Positions 56,824-64,000 of a stretch of DNA of 64,000 nucleotides are shown piece by piece. The translations under genes were made by a program, and so were the position numbers. Origin of the DNA: CAIMUS01 sp046347625 (GTDB taxonomy: Bacteria; Pseudomonadota; Gammaproteobacteria; Competibacterales; Competibacteraceae); contig JAXMFU010000001.1 in NCBI GenBank assembly GCA_046347625.1, positions 1,116,001 to 1,180,000 on the forward strand, given 5' to 3'. The notes under the pieces are model-generated. The model searched no databases. It saw nothing but the letters and a program-made list of their open reading frames with translations, and had not been told where the DNA came from. Position 1 is the first letter of the stretch, and every line of letters starts with the position of its first letter.

Positions 56824-59800
56824 ATGATGAATTACCGCAAAGACTTACAAATTTTGATGATAGCTGTGCTGTTAGTGGGTGCGGTGGTGCTGAGTGTAGG
56901 GGCTCAGGAGGCTGAATCCAGTGCAGATATTCAACAATGGGAAGCCTTGCAAGAACAGGTCGTTGCGCGCTATCAAGCCGGGAAATATGCTGACGCCGAG
57001 CGGTTTGCACGACAGGCGCTAGCGGTGGCCGAGCATGCTTTCGGTTCTGGGCATCCCGACACTGCCACCAGTCTCAACAACCTGGCCGTGGTGCTGAAGG
57101 ATCAGGGCCGGCCCGGGGAGGCCGAGCCGCTCCACCGCCGTGCCCTGGCGATTCGGGAGAAAGTGCTGGGCGCCGAGCATCCCGCCACCGCCACCAGTCT
57201 CAACAACCTAGCCGTGGTGTTGCGGTCCCAGGGCCGGTATGGAGAAGCCGAGCCGCTCTACCGCCGCGCCCTGGCCATTCAGGAGAAGGTGCTGGGCGCC
57301 GAGCATCCCACCACTGCCATGAGTCTCAACAATCTGGCCGAGGTGCTGTGGGCCCAGGGCCGGTATGGAGAAGCCGAGCCGCTCCACCGCCGTGCCCTGG
57401 CGATTCGGGAGAAAGTGCTGGGCGCCGAGCATCCCGACACTGCCCTTAGTCTCAACAATCTGGCCGAGGTGCTGCGGGCCCAGGGCCGGTATGGAGAAGC
57501 CGAGCCGCTCCACCGCCGCGCCCTGGCGATTTGGGAGAAAATAGTGGGGGCCGAGCATCCTAACATCGCCGCCAGTCTCAACAACCTGGCTGCGGTGCTG
57601 AAGGATCAGGGCCGGCCCGGGGAAGCCGAGCCGCTCCTCCGCCGTGCCCTAGCGATTCAGGAGAAAGTGCTGGGCGCCGAGCATCCCGACACCGCCAAAA
57701 GTCTCAACAACCTGGCCTTGGTGCTGCAGTTCCAGGGCCGCTACGGGGAGGCCGAGCCGCTCCTCCGCCGCACCCTGGCGATTAACGAGAAAGTGCTGGG
57801 ACCCGAGCATCCTGGCACCGCTGTCAGTCTCAACAGCTTGGCTGCGGTGCTGCGGGATCAGGGCCGCTACGGGGAGGCCGAGCCGCTCCTCCGCCGCACC
57901 GTGGCCATCACTCTGCAGGCGGAAGCACCAGCCGGGCTTCTCGTTTCCATCCGCAATTTGGGTCTCTTCCTGGTAGAACGGGGCCGTCTCCAAGAGGCCG
58001 TTCCCTACTACCGCACCGCCATCGACACCCTGGATCGGCTGTTTGCCTACACCCAGGGTTTGTCCGAAGAAGCCCGCCTGACCTTCCTGGGACAGTATGC
58101 CTACATTTACCGCGAATTCATTGATCTGCTGCAGAAACTGCACGAGCAGGACCCCAAGGCCGGTTACGACCGGGAGGTGCTCGCCGTCGCCTCCCGCAAC
58201 CAGAGCCGGATCTTCAGCGAACTGCTGCGGCAGGCGGATGTGCAGAAATTCTCGGCCGAGCCAGCCTTCGTCGAACTCAAGCATCGCCGGGAAGCGTTGC
58301 AGCAGCAATTGACCTTTCTGCTGGAAAAGCGCACCAAACTGTCGCCCAAGGAAGCTACGGCCGAAACACAGCGTGCGGACTTGAAACGGCAGATCGACCA
58401 GGCGAAGACTGACCTGGCCACGGTGGAACAGCAGCTCTGGCGCGACTACCCGCGCTATATGGAACTGGCGCAACCGCAGCCGGTGACGGTGGAACAACTG
58501 CAACAGCACCTGCTGCGCCCGGACGAAGCGCTGCTCAGCATCGTGCTGTTGCGCGAGCGCACCGTGCTGTTGGCCGTCACCCCGAAGAACTTTACCCTGC
58601 GCACGGTCGCCGTGCCGGAAAAAGCCATGACCGAGCGGGTCGGCAAAATCCGCCAGCCATTGGAACAGGTTGCCCAACTCGGCAAGCTGGACCCGGAGGA
58701 ATTGTACAAGCTGTATCAAGACCTCATCTCTCCGGTCGAGGACACCCTGCACGGTGCTCAGCGGGTGCTGGTAGTGGCCGATGGTGCTCTCTACAACCTG
58801 CCGCTGGAACTGCTGGTGACGGCCTACGGCGAGCCGGAACAACGAGCATTCCGGCAGGCTCACCGGGCTGCCGATGGCAGCAGTGCTGAGCATCCCCAGT
58901 TGGGCGAATACGCCAAACTCCAGTACCTGGCCGACCGCTACCGCTTCAGCTATCTGCCCAGCCTGGCGGCACTGGTCTCGCAGCGCAACTACCCGAAACC
59001 GTCGGTACCGCTGACCCGCAATCTGGTCGCCTTTGCCGATCCGATCTTCGAGCCGGAAAAAGGGAAATCTACGGCCAAGCGGACCTCGGCAGCCACCAAG
59101 GGTTATTCCGCTGACACTCAAGCCACTTTGCAATTGCTGGCCCGCAGCGGGAACATTCAGATACCTCGCTTACCGGAAACCGCTGACGAAGCCCGCGCCC
59201 TGGATAAAATCGTGGGGACCAACTCTCAGCTTTACCTGCGCGACCAGGCCCAGGAATATACCGCCAAAGACCTGGCCAACAAGGGCGATCTGAACGGATT
59301 ACGCTATCTGGTCTTCTCCACCCACGGTCTGCTCGGCGGTGAGTTCCTGGCCGTGCAGCAGGCGCAGAAGCCAGAGAAGACCCTGAGCCTGGATCGGTCT
59401 TTCCCGGCTGCTCCCGTCGAAAAACGCGGTCAACCGGCGCTGGCGCTGACCCTGGTCGGTGATCTCCACGGTGAAGACGGTTTACTGACCATGAGCGAAG
59501 TGCTCGGTCTGGACATCAACACCGACCTGGTCGTGCTCTCCGCCTGCAACACGGCGGGCGAGAAACCCAACCAGGGTGAAGGTTTCGTCGGCCTGACCCG
59601 CTCGTTCCTCTATGCCGGTGCCCGGCATCTGCTGGTCAGCCACTGGCCCGTGGGCAGCGAATCCACCCGTGACCTGATGGTTGCCACCTTTACCCAACTG
59701 CAAGCCGGCCAGGCACCGCTCGACGCCCTGACCGAGGCCCGCCGCCAGTTGCGGAACCGGACTTGGAACAGCCCATCCGGCCCTGTTTCCCTCGCCCATC

Positions 59801-59838
59801 CGTATTTCTGGGCGCCGTTCGTGGTGGTGGGCGATTAG
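56824..59838 (+). CDS. Exported TPR-CHAT caspase-like protein
   Basis: The 1004-aa protein starts at ATG 56824 after GAGGAG. A signal peptide (residues 1-27, LQILMIAVLLVGAVVLSVGA) is followed by seven 42-residue kinesin-light-chain-type TPRs (about 77-370, consensus SLNNLAVVLxxQGRxGEAEP), a helical linker with a coiled coil (about 480-560), and a C-terminal CHAT domain (about 690-1004) with the His in LVFSTHGLLGG and Cys in LVVLSACNTAGEK, a complete caspase-like dyad. Final AHPYFWAPFVVVG is the CHAT end motif. The TPRs likely hold a protein partner that controls the protease. Sits between the M48 and CHASE2 genes. Confidence 0.93.
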   Translation: MMNYRKDLQILMIAVLLVGAVVLSVGAQEAESSADIQQWEALQEQVVARYQAGKYADAERFARQALAVAEHAFGSGHPDTATSLNNLAVVLKDQGRPGEAEPLHRRALAIREKVLGAEHPATATSLNNLAVVLRSQGRYGEAEPLYRRALAIQEKVLGAEHPTTAMSLNNLAEVLWAQGRYGEAEPLHRRALAIREKVLGAEHPDTALSLNNLAEVLRAQGRYGEAEPLHRRALAIWEKIVGAEHPNIAASLNNLAAVLKDQGRPGEAEPLLRRALAIQEKVLGAEHPDTAKSLNNLALVLQFQGRYGEAEPLLRRTLAINEKVLGPEHPGTAVSLNSLAAVLRDQGRYGEAEPLLRRTVAITLQAEAPAGLLVSIRNLGLFLVERGRLQEAVPYYRTAIDTLDRLFAYTQGLSEEARLTFLGQYAYIYREFIDLLQKLHEQDPKAGYDREVLAVASRNQSRIFSELLRQADVQKFSAEPAFVELKHRREALQQQLTFLLEKRTKLSPKEATAETQRADLKRQIDQAKTDLATVEQQLWRDYPRYMELAQPQPVTVEQLQQHLLRPDEALLSIVLLRERTVLLAVTPKNFTLRTVAVPEKAMTERVGKIRQPLEQVAQLGKLDPEELYKLYQDLISPVEDTLHGAQRVLVVADGALYNLPLELLVTAYGEPEQRAFRQAHRAADGSSAEHPQLGEYAKLQYLADRYRFSYLPSLAALVSQRNYPKPSVPLTRNLVAFADPIFEPEKGKSTAKRTSAATKGYSADTQATLQLLARSGNIQIPRLPETADEARALDKIVGTNSQLYLRDQAQEYTAKDLANKGDLNGLRYLVFSTHGLLGGEFLAVQQAQKPEKTLSLDRSFPAAPVEKRGQPALALTLVGDLHGEDGLLTMSEVLGLDINTDLVVLSACNTAGEKPNQGEGFVGLTRSFLYAGARHLLVSHWPVGSESTRDLMVATFTQLQAGQAPLDALTEARRQLRNRTWNSPSGPVSLAHPYFWAPFVVVGD
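57052..57933 (+). repeat. Seven 126-bp tandem repeats encoding TPRs
   Basis: Units begin at 57052, 57178, 57304, 57430, 57556, 57682 and 57808, each coding 42 residues. Some neighbours are nearly identical in DNA, including at silent sites, while the outer units diverge, which points to recent expansion or gene conversion. Length variation between strains is expected. Confidence 0.92.
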
Positions 59839-59845
59839 CGGATTG

Positions 59846-60355
59846 TTAGCTGTTGCTGTTGTTAACAGAGGACTCACCCATCGCCTGCAGGAAGCCCTGG
59901 AGCAGTTCTGGATCGTAGTGAGCGCCTGCCGCGGCCAGGCGCTCAACCCAAGGCCGTACTGCTGGGATCAACCCAGCCTGTTTCGCACGGCCAAGCAATC
60001 CCAACGAGCCAGTCACTCTCAGGCCGACAGCTTTGGCCGCACGGCGCCCGCGCCATTCGTCTATACACACGATCGGGATACCTCGCTCCAGCGCCAGTTG
60101 GATGACGGCCGCTTCCCCCGCATCCAGCGCTTGACAGGCCAAGGGCGCCAAAGGAACCGTCAGAGCCAGCACTTCAACCCAGGTCGGCAGCACGACCGGA
60201 TGACCAACGGCAGCGCCGGCGTCGATCTCTTCAGCCACCTGCGGCGGCGCGATGAAACGGATGGGTAACTGCTCGATAACCGCCAAGGCACCGGCACGAC
60301 CGAGCGTGATCAAGGGACCGGTGTTGACAACTACCCGCTCAACTTCGTTGGGCAA
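59846..60355 (-). CDS. DUF3368 PIN-like toxin
   Basis: The 169-aa protein fits the DUF3368/PIN-like group: VVVNTGPLITLGRAG at the start, FIAPPQVAEEIDAG, LDAGEAAVIQLALERG (catalytic Glu) and IVCIDEWRGRRAAKAVGLRV (Asp). TTG 60355 is the start; the frame overlaps the UPF0175 gene by 17 bp. This toxin and its UPF0175 antitoxin form a type II pair on the minus strand between the plus-strand CHAT and CHASE2 genes. Confidence 0.88.
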   Translation of the reverse strand: MPNEVERVVVNTGPLITLGRAGALAVIEQLPIRFIAPPQVAEEIDAGAAVGHPVVLPTWVEVLALTVPLAPLACQALDAGEAAVIQLALERGIPIVCIDEWRGRRAAKAVGLRVTGSLGLLGRAKQAGLIPAVRPWVERLAAAGAHYDPELLQGFLQAMGESSVNNSNS

Positions 60356-60602
60356 AGGCTACCTCGTCATCCGCGTCTTCCGGCCGCAGGTTACTGAGAG
60401 ATACACCAACCCGTGGCAGCGAAAGCAGAAAATCCACCCGCCCTTTACCGCAAAGGTCAGCCGCCTTACCGGACGACAACCGGCCCAACTCATATAGCTT
60501 GGCAGCGAGAATAAAGACCGCCTCACGCTCGAATTCTTCGCGCGTCAGGCTCGCTTCGAGCAGTACGGCATCACCGTAGGGTATAGTCAGAATGTGAGTC
60601 AT
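60339..60602 (-). CDS. UPF0175 family antitoxin
   Basis: The 87-aa protein has a ribbon-like start (MTHILTIPYGDAVLLEAS), then LTREEFEREAVFILAAKLYE and an HTH-like LGRLSSGKAADLCGKGRVDF, the UPF0175 signature. ATG 60602 overlaps the stop of the Rpn-like gene (ATGA); an AGGG lies upstream. It should bind the DUF3368 toxin and the promoter. Confidence 0.9.
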   Translation of the reverse strand: MTHILTIPYGDAVLLEASLTREEFEREAVFILAAKLYELGRLSSGKAADLCGKGRVDFLLSLPRVGVSLSNLRPEDADDEVAFAQRS

Positions 60603-61168
60603 GAACAAGCCCTGGCTTCACCCAGTATCTCCTCGCGCGACAAGTGCGGCAACTTGTACAACACAATTGTTTCGATCAGATCCAGCCACGCCAGCCAGTT
60701 GGGGTCCGCTGCCGGACCACCCCGGGTTGTCAACAGCGCCTGTGCCTGGCTCACTGCCGTGGCCGGTTCCGCAATAATCAATTGAATCAGTTGTAAAACA
60801 GGGATCAGGTCGGCACGCTGAATTAAGTCTTCCAGATAAATTCGCTTGACCCAGGGACTGTCCAGCAGCGGTTGATGGGCTACCGGCGGCGGTCCCTCTA
60901 CCGCCCGGCTCGGAAAAATCGCCACCGCCCGCCAGGGTGCCTGCCACCGCTGCTGTTCCAGGAACAGAAAGATTTCGGCAAACCAACGGCTGTAAAACTC
61001 AGTGTCCGGTTGAAACTGCGCCCCGACAAACACAACCGGCAGATTAGGTGGATCAGCAGGCGGTAGTAACAGCCCATCCAGGCGGAAGCTGGTTTGTTTC
61101 AATTCGATATTAGGTAAATGTAACATCCGTTGAATCTCCTCGCGCGATAAATGCGGCAGCTTGTACAC
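60599..61168 (-). pseudogene. Rpn-family (DUF2887) protein, recombinant and truncated at both ends
   Basis: The 189-aa frame contains the Rpn nuclease core (FRLDGLLLPPADPPNLPVVF, VGAQFQPDTEFYSRWFAEIF) and the DLIETIVLYKLPHLSREEI segment near the end. But it also begins with YKLPHLSREEIQRMLHLPNI followed by ELKQTSF, which is C-terminal family sequence placed ahead of the core; the join is at KQT-F, a motif found at both ends of full-length relatives. The C-terminus stops after REEI with LGEARACS in place of the usual tail. The native N-terminal 45 residues are missing. Probably the product of recombination between two Rpn genes; activity doubtful. Confidence 0.72.
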
Positions 61169-61241
61169 TACATCAACGACAAATCGATCACTGGAATCCG
61201 TCTATTCTGATCGACTAAAACAGACAGGTACTTATCCTACC

Positions 61242-62741
61242 ATGAGTGCAGAACCATCACCTGAACCCACTGCAATGTCGCGACTGGCTTGGTTGACTGG
61301 GTTACCGGCCCAAGTCTGGATAATGCTCCGCTACATCGGACAGAAGTTGTCGAGCGCGACACAGCGCGTGCAACACGAATGGCGGGCGCGGAGCGCTTTC
61401 CAGCGCCATCTTCTGATCGGTTTGCTGGTAGGCATCGTCATCGAAATTGCCCTCCATTTCGTGCATGATCATCTGGCCTGGCTGCGGGAAATCGAAGACA
61501 TGGCTATCGATGGGATTATGAATCTGCAGCGGGCCACCACAATCGACAAACCGACCCCGCCTTTCGTGGTACTGGACATCGACGAGCCGACCTATCGCGC
61601 CTGGGAAGAGCCTTTTCACGTTCCGCGCGACCGCTTGCTCAAGCTGATCGATTATGCGGTGCAGGGCGGTGCGGCGCTGGTGATCGTGGATGTCGACCTG
61701 AGCCAGCGCGGGCATGATCCGCTGGCGGATCGAGCGCTGCAGGACTATCTGGTCAACTATGGCACCATCGGCAAGCCGCCGCTGCTGTTGGTACGTGCCT
61801 TTCGCCCACCGTTGCCGGGGCAGCACGCCCTACCGACCGAGCGGCGCTCTTTTCTGGAACAGGATGGTCGCCTTGCCGCTTGGCCCCTGATTCAGTGGGG
61901 CTCGACCCTGTTCGAGTTGGACCAGGGGCAACTGCTGCGGCGCTGGCACCTGTGGCAGATCACCTGTGATGAACAGCGCCATCAGCCTGTTGTAATCCCT
62001 TCCCTGCAACTGCTGGCGGTCGCCCTGCTGCGTCAACCTCATGAGGACCCTGGCAAAGTGGTCGGGCAGGTGCGCACGGCCTTGCAGACGCTGGCGCCGG
62101 AACGGTGCGACGGACATCCTTTCCATCCTCATGAAAAAACGCTTGCTATTGCCGGTATGGAACTGAGCGCCCAGCCGAAAGGGATAGCCCAACGTATCCT
62201 CTATGAACTGCCGTGGCAACTACATCCCGGCGAGGCTTATCCAACCCTGCCTCGACCGGATGGAACCTCGGTGCCTCTCTTATCGGTCTTCAGCGCGCTG
62301 CCCATTACCGATGGTAATAAGCCGGTGGCCGGTGATGCCGTCACCGGGCGGGTGGTGGTTATCGGCGGCAGCTTCTGGGAAAGCCGCGATCTGTACCTGA
62401 CGCCGCTGGGTCAGATGCCGGGTTTTCTGGTGCTGGCCAATGCTATTCACTCCCTGTACCAGCATGAAGAAATCAAGCCGCCGTCCCTGTACCTGAAGTT
62501 GCTGATTACGGTAGCGCTGATCACCCTGAGCAGCCTGATTTTTGCCGGCCTACACTCCTTCCGGGCGATGCTGCTCACCAGTCTGGTGATCGTCGTCGCC
62601 CTGCTGCCGATCAGTTATTACGGGTTCAAGGCCGGCGTCTGGCTGGATTTCGTGATTCCCTTTGGCGCCGTGGCGCTGCACTGGATGGCCGCCCGCTTCG
62701 AGGAATATCGGCATGCCCGACACGGGATCACAGCCCATTGA
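61242..62741 (+). CDS. CHASE2 domain membrane protein without output domain
   Basis: The 499-aa protein has an N-terminal membrane helix (about 57-76, HLLIGLLVGIVIEIALHF), an extracytoplasmic CHASE2 sensor (about 80-425) with AIDGIMNLQRATT, VVLDIDEPTYRAW, DRLLKLIDYAVQGGAALVIV and GRVVVIGGSFWESRDLYLTP, and three C-terminal helices (about 435-495). In most CHASE2 proteins a kinase, cyclase or GGDEF domain follows; here the protein ends after VALHWMAARFEEYRHA, so it has no enzymatic output. It may sense a periplasmic signal for the neighbouring CHAT protein. ATG 61242 chosen; no strong ribosome site. Confidence 0.85.
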   Translation: MSAEPSPEPTAMSRLAWLTGLPAQVWIMLRYIGQKLSSATQRVQHEWRARSAFQRHLLIGLLVGIVIEIALHFVHDHLAWLREIEDMAIDGIMNLQRATTIDKPTPPFVVLDIDEPTYRAWEEPFHVPRDRLLKLIDYAVQGGAALVIVDVDLSQRGHDPLADRALQDYLVNYGTIGKPPLLLVRAFRPPLPGQHALPTERRSFLEQDGRLAAWPLIQWGSTLFELDQGQLLRRWHLWQITCDEQRHQPVVIPSLQLLAVALLRQPHEDPGKVVGQVRTALQTLAPERCDGHPFHPHEKTLAIAGMELSAQPKGIAQRILYELPWQLHPGEAYPTLPRPDGTSVPLLSVFSALPITDGNKPVAGDAVTGRVVVIGGSFWESRDLYLTPLGQMPGFLVLANAIHSLYQHEEIKPPSLYLKLLITVALITLSSLIFAGLHSFRAMLLTSLVIVVALLPISYYGFKAGVWLDFVIPFGAVALHWMAARFEEYRHARHGITAH

Positions 62742-62771
62742 ATTCAACGACTCGTTCTTTTGGAGGTGATT

Positions 62772-63668
62772 ATGAACCGCTCTGTGAAAGTGCTTTTTAG
62801 CCTGCTGCTCCTGGCCGCCGGCATGACGGCATCGGCGGCAACCTGGATCGTGGATTTCACCGGGAAACCCGAAGAATTCCGGCTGGAACGGGGTAACCAG
62901 ACGATACCGATCGAAATCTACCGGCAGTTACAGCCGAATGACCGGCTGTTCGTGCTGGTGGACGACAATACTCTCTTTCTGAAGCAGGACGATGGCCACC
63001 GGATTGAGATTCGGAGAGATAACTCGCCTTACCTTATCCGGGACCAGGGCAAGCCGCCGGCAGCGCTGGACAATTTCCTGCATGCATGCCGCACCTGGCT
63101 TACCCGGCAGCGGCTGGAAGAGGTAGATCGACCGGTAATCGGCATCTATACGCGGGCGCCGGGCGAGCCGGTCCCGCCTATCAATCTGCCGCTGGCGTCG
63201 GGAGCAAAAGCTTGGTTGAGCGTCGGCACTCGACCCCTGTATCTGGCCTGGCAGGGTGGCGAGCCACCCTATCAGGTGCGGCTGACCAACACCGCCGGCA
63301 AGGAACTCGTGAAACAGTCGGATATTGCCGCGCCTGGCGGTAACACCCAACCTTTCAAGACCGCCCCTGTATCACTGACACCGGGACGGTACCGACTGAT
63401 CATTAGCGACGATGCCAAACGCCAGGCAACCGTGACTGTCGAGGTTGTACCGGTTATCCCGTTACCACCGCCGGCAACGTTGGCAGGGATCACGGATGCC
63501 GACATCCGGCAAACTCTGGAAGCGCTGTGGCTGGCCAGCCAGGGCGAAGCCTGGCGGTTGGAAGCCTATCAGCGGGTGATGCCAGTGGAAGCGCAACACC
63601 GGCCCGCCCGGTTGCTGCGCTATAGTCTGGAAAAAGGGCAGGTGCCACCGCCGGTTAAGGCGGATTGA
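62772..63668 (+). CDS. Secreted protein of unknown function in CHAT/CHASE2 cluster
   Basis: The 298-aa protein has a clear signal peptide (MNRSVKVLFSLLLLAAGMTA, cleavage likely after SAA near residue 24) and GGAGGT before ATG 62772. The mature part is beta-rich: an N-terminal domain with QTIPIEIYRQLQPNDRLFVL, an Ig-like segment (LYLAWQGGEPPYQVRLTN, SLTPGRYRLIISDD), a Pro-rich linker (PVIPLPPPATLAG) and a helical tail (DIRQTLEALWLASQGEAWRL). No catalytic motif seen. By position it resembles the secreted DUF928-type partners of CHAT/CHASE2 clusters in cyanobacteria, but I do not see that family's motifs. Confidence 0.72.
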   Translation: MNRSVKVLFSLLLLAAGMTASAATWIVDFTGKPEEFRLERGNQTIPIEIYRQLQPNDRLFVLVDDNTLFLKQDDGHRIEIRRDNSPYLIRDQGKPPAALDNFLHACRTWLTRQRLEEVDRPVIGIYTRAPGEPVPPINLPLASGAKAWLSVGTRPLYLAWQGGEPPYQVRLTNTAGKELVKQSDIAAPGGNTQPFKTAPVSLTPGRYRLIISDDAKRQATVTVEVVPVIPLPPPATLAGITDADIRQTLEALWLASQGEAWRLEAYQRVMPVEAQHRPARLLRYSLEKGQVPPPVKAD

Positions 63669-63720
63669 CTGGTTCAGTGCTTCAGTTAGAAGTGTGATTA
63701 AACCGTGATGTGCCGGCTTG

Positions 63721-63855
63721 CCCTGGGAGCGCCGGCGTCCCCGCCGGCACGTTCGAGGGTATCCACTTAAGATGGGACACTTTGCAGGCCAACCGCAACG
63801 GGCCGGCGGGGACGCCGGCGCTCCCAGGACCGGCGGGGACGCCGACGCTCCCAGG
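63721..63855. repeat. Dispersed repeat A, copy 4 (right arm doubled)
   Basis: CCCTGGGAGCGCCGGCGTCC left arm, the shared GGGTATCCACTTAAGATGGG core with ACTTTGCAGG, and two right arms GGACGCCG(G/A)CGCTCCCAGG. It mirrors copy 3, in which the left arm is doubled. Confidence 0.88.
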
Positions 63856-64000
63856 AGCAGGTAACATACCTCAAAGTTTTAGTTGCACCCTTCCGTTAGT
63901 GCTTGATTGACAGCCATTCCAATCCCCATTACTGTTGTTCCCCTTGACACTGAACCCGATCATCGACCTGAAGGGAGGCGATTGCCTTGAACTCCGACTT
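63856..64000 (+). other. Intergenic; possible start of a further gene at the edge
   Basis: GGGAGGCGA at about 63974-63982 followed by TTG at 63987 reads TTG AAC TCC GAC and could open a new gene cut by the window end. Too little is visible to judge. Confidence 0.3.

Noticed and set aside
57052..57933. Regular 126-bp repeats as a possible CRISPR array
   Set aside because: They are in-frame coding TPR units without unique spacers. No CRISPR-like array was seen anywhere in the window.
57649..59133. 494-codon minus-strand frame opposite the CHAT gene
   Set aside because: Shadow of the repeat-rich plus-strand gene, whose signal peptide, TPR and CHAT motifs are clear.

Overview
The window comes from a GC-rich gammaproteobacterium. 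The evidence is the surE-pcm-nlpD-rpoS order, the rnr-rlmB pair, an aa3-type cytochrome oxidase locus in the pseudomonad-like order, bioD, aqpZ and a gamma-type mutS. A two-domain, eukaryote-like phosphofructokinase, a 2-methylfumaryl-CoA isomerase-like CoA-transferase, many Uma2/Rpn/PIN accessory genes and an exported CHAT/TPR protein suggest a relative of Candidatus Competibacter/Contendobacter. That placement is an impression from gene content, not a search result.

Layout. 1-1907: two adjacent von Willebrand A proteins, the first cut by the window edge. 2115-4563: a small island (Rpn-nuclease remnant, AAA ATPase, TOPRIM-like partner) lying between a degenerate copy of the mutS 3' end and the real mutS 3' end. 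4579-9130: mutS, a soluble histidine kinase, a Uma2 protein. 9131-16802: an ABC exporter operon on the minus strand (adaptor, ATPase, two permeases), split between ATPase and first permease by a 3.3 kb accessory island (Uma2, DUF433, PIN plus a 58-aa partner, DUF2442/DUF4160, an unknown) that is bracketed by a 99-bp direct repeat of the ATPase/permease junction. 17233-22889: mct-like CoA-transferase, uppP, thrH, fused-domain phosphofructokinase. 22886-25002: AT-rich genes including two membrane proteins. 25249-32886: cyoE, SURF1, coxC, ctaG, a 37-aa assembly protein, coxA, coxB, DUF2244; heme A synthase is not in its usual place. 32979-35345: bioD, aqpZ, tRNA-Leu(CAG). 35721-42634: an unknown 518-aa protein, a transposase remnant, a second CoA-transferase with a DUF6125 gene, an AAA/PD-(D/E)XK protein, and a higBA pair whose toxin carries a stop codon. 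42676-51717: rnr, rlmB, an ATPase/nuclease chimeric ORF, a small gene behind a sigma-54 promoter, an Smr protein, surE-pcm-LytM-rpoS, an Mth938-like gene. 51884-63855: genes for exported proteins (M48 metalloprotease with TPRs, broken by an IS21-family element; TPR-CHAT protein; CHASE2 membrane protein; a secreted protein) with a minus-strand toxin-antitoxin/Rpn block inserted between them.

Intergenic DNA is crowded with palindromic repeats: several REP/REPIN-like families starting GTAGG and ending CCTAC, a larger element with ends CCTGGGAGCGCCGGCG (four sites), and MITE-like units. Many accessory genes are visibly broken or recombined: an Rpn fragment, an Rpn chimera, a higB nonsense allele, an AAA-nuclease chimera, an IS-split protease and a transposase stub. 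The strongest structural signal is that two accessory islands are each bracketed by a diverged duplicate of the neighbouring gene's 3' end, with no integrase present.
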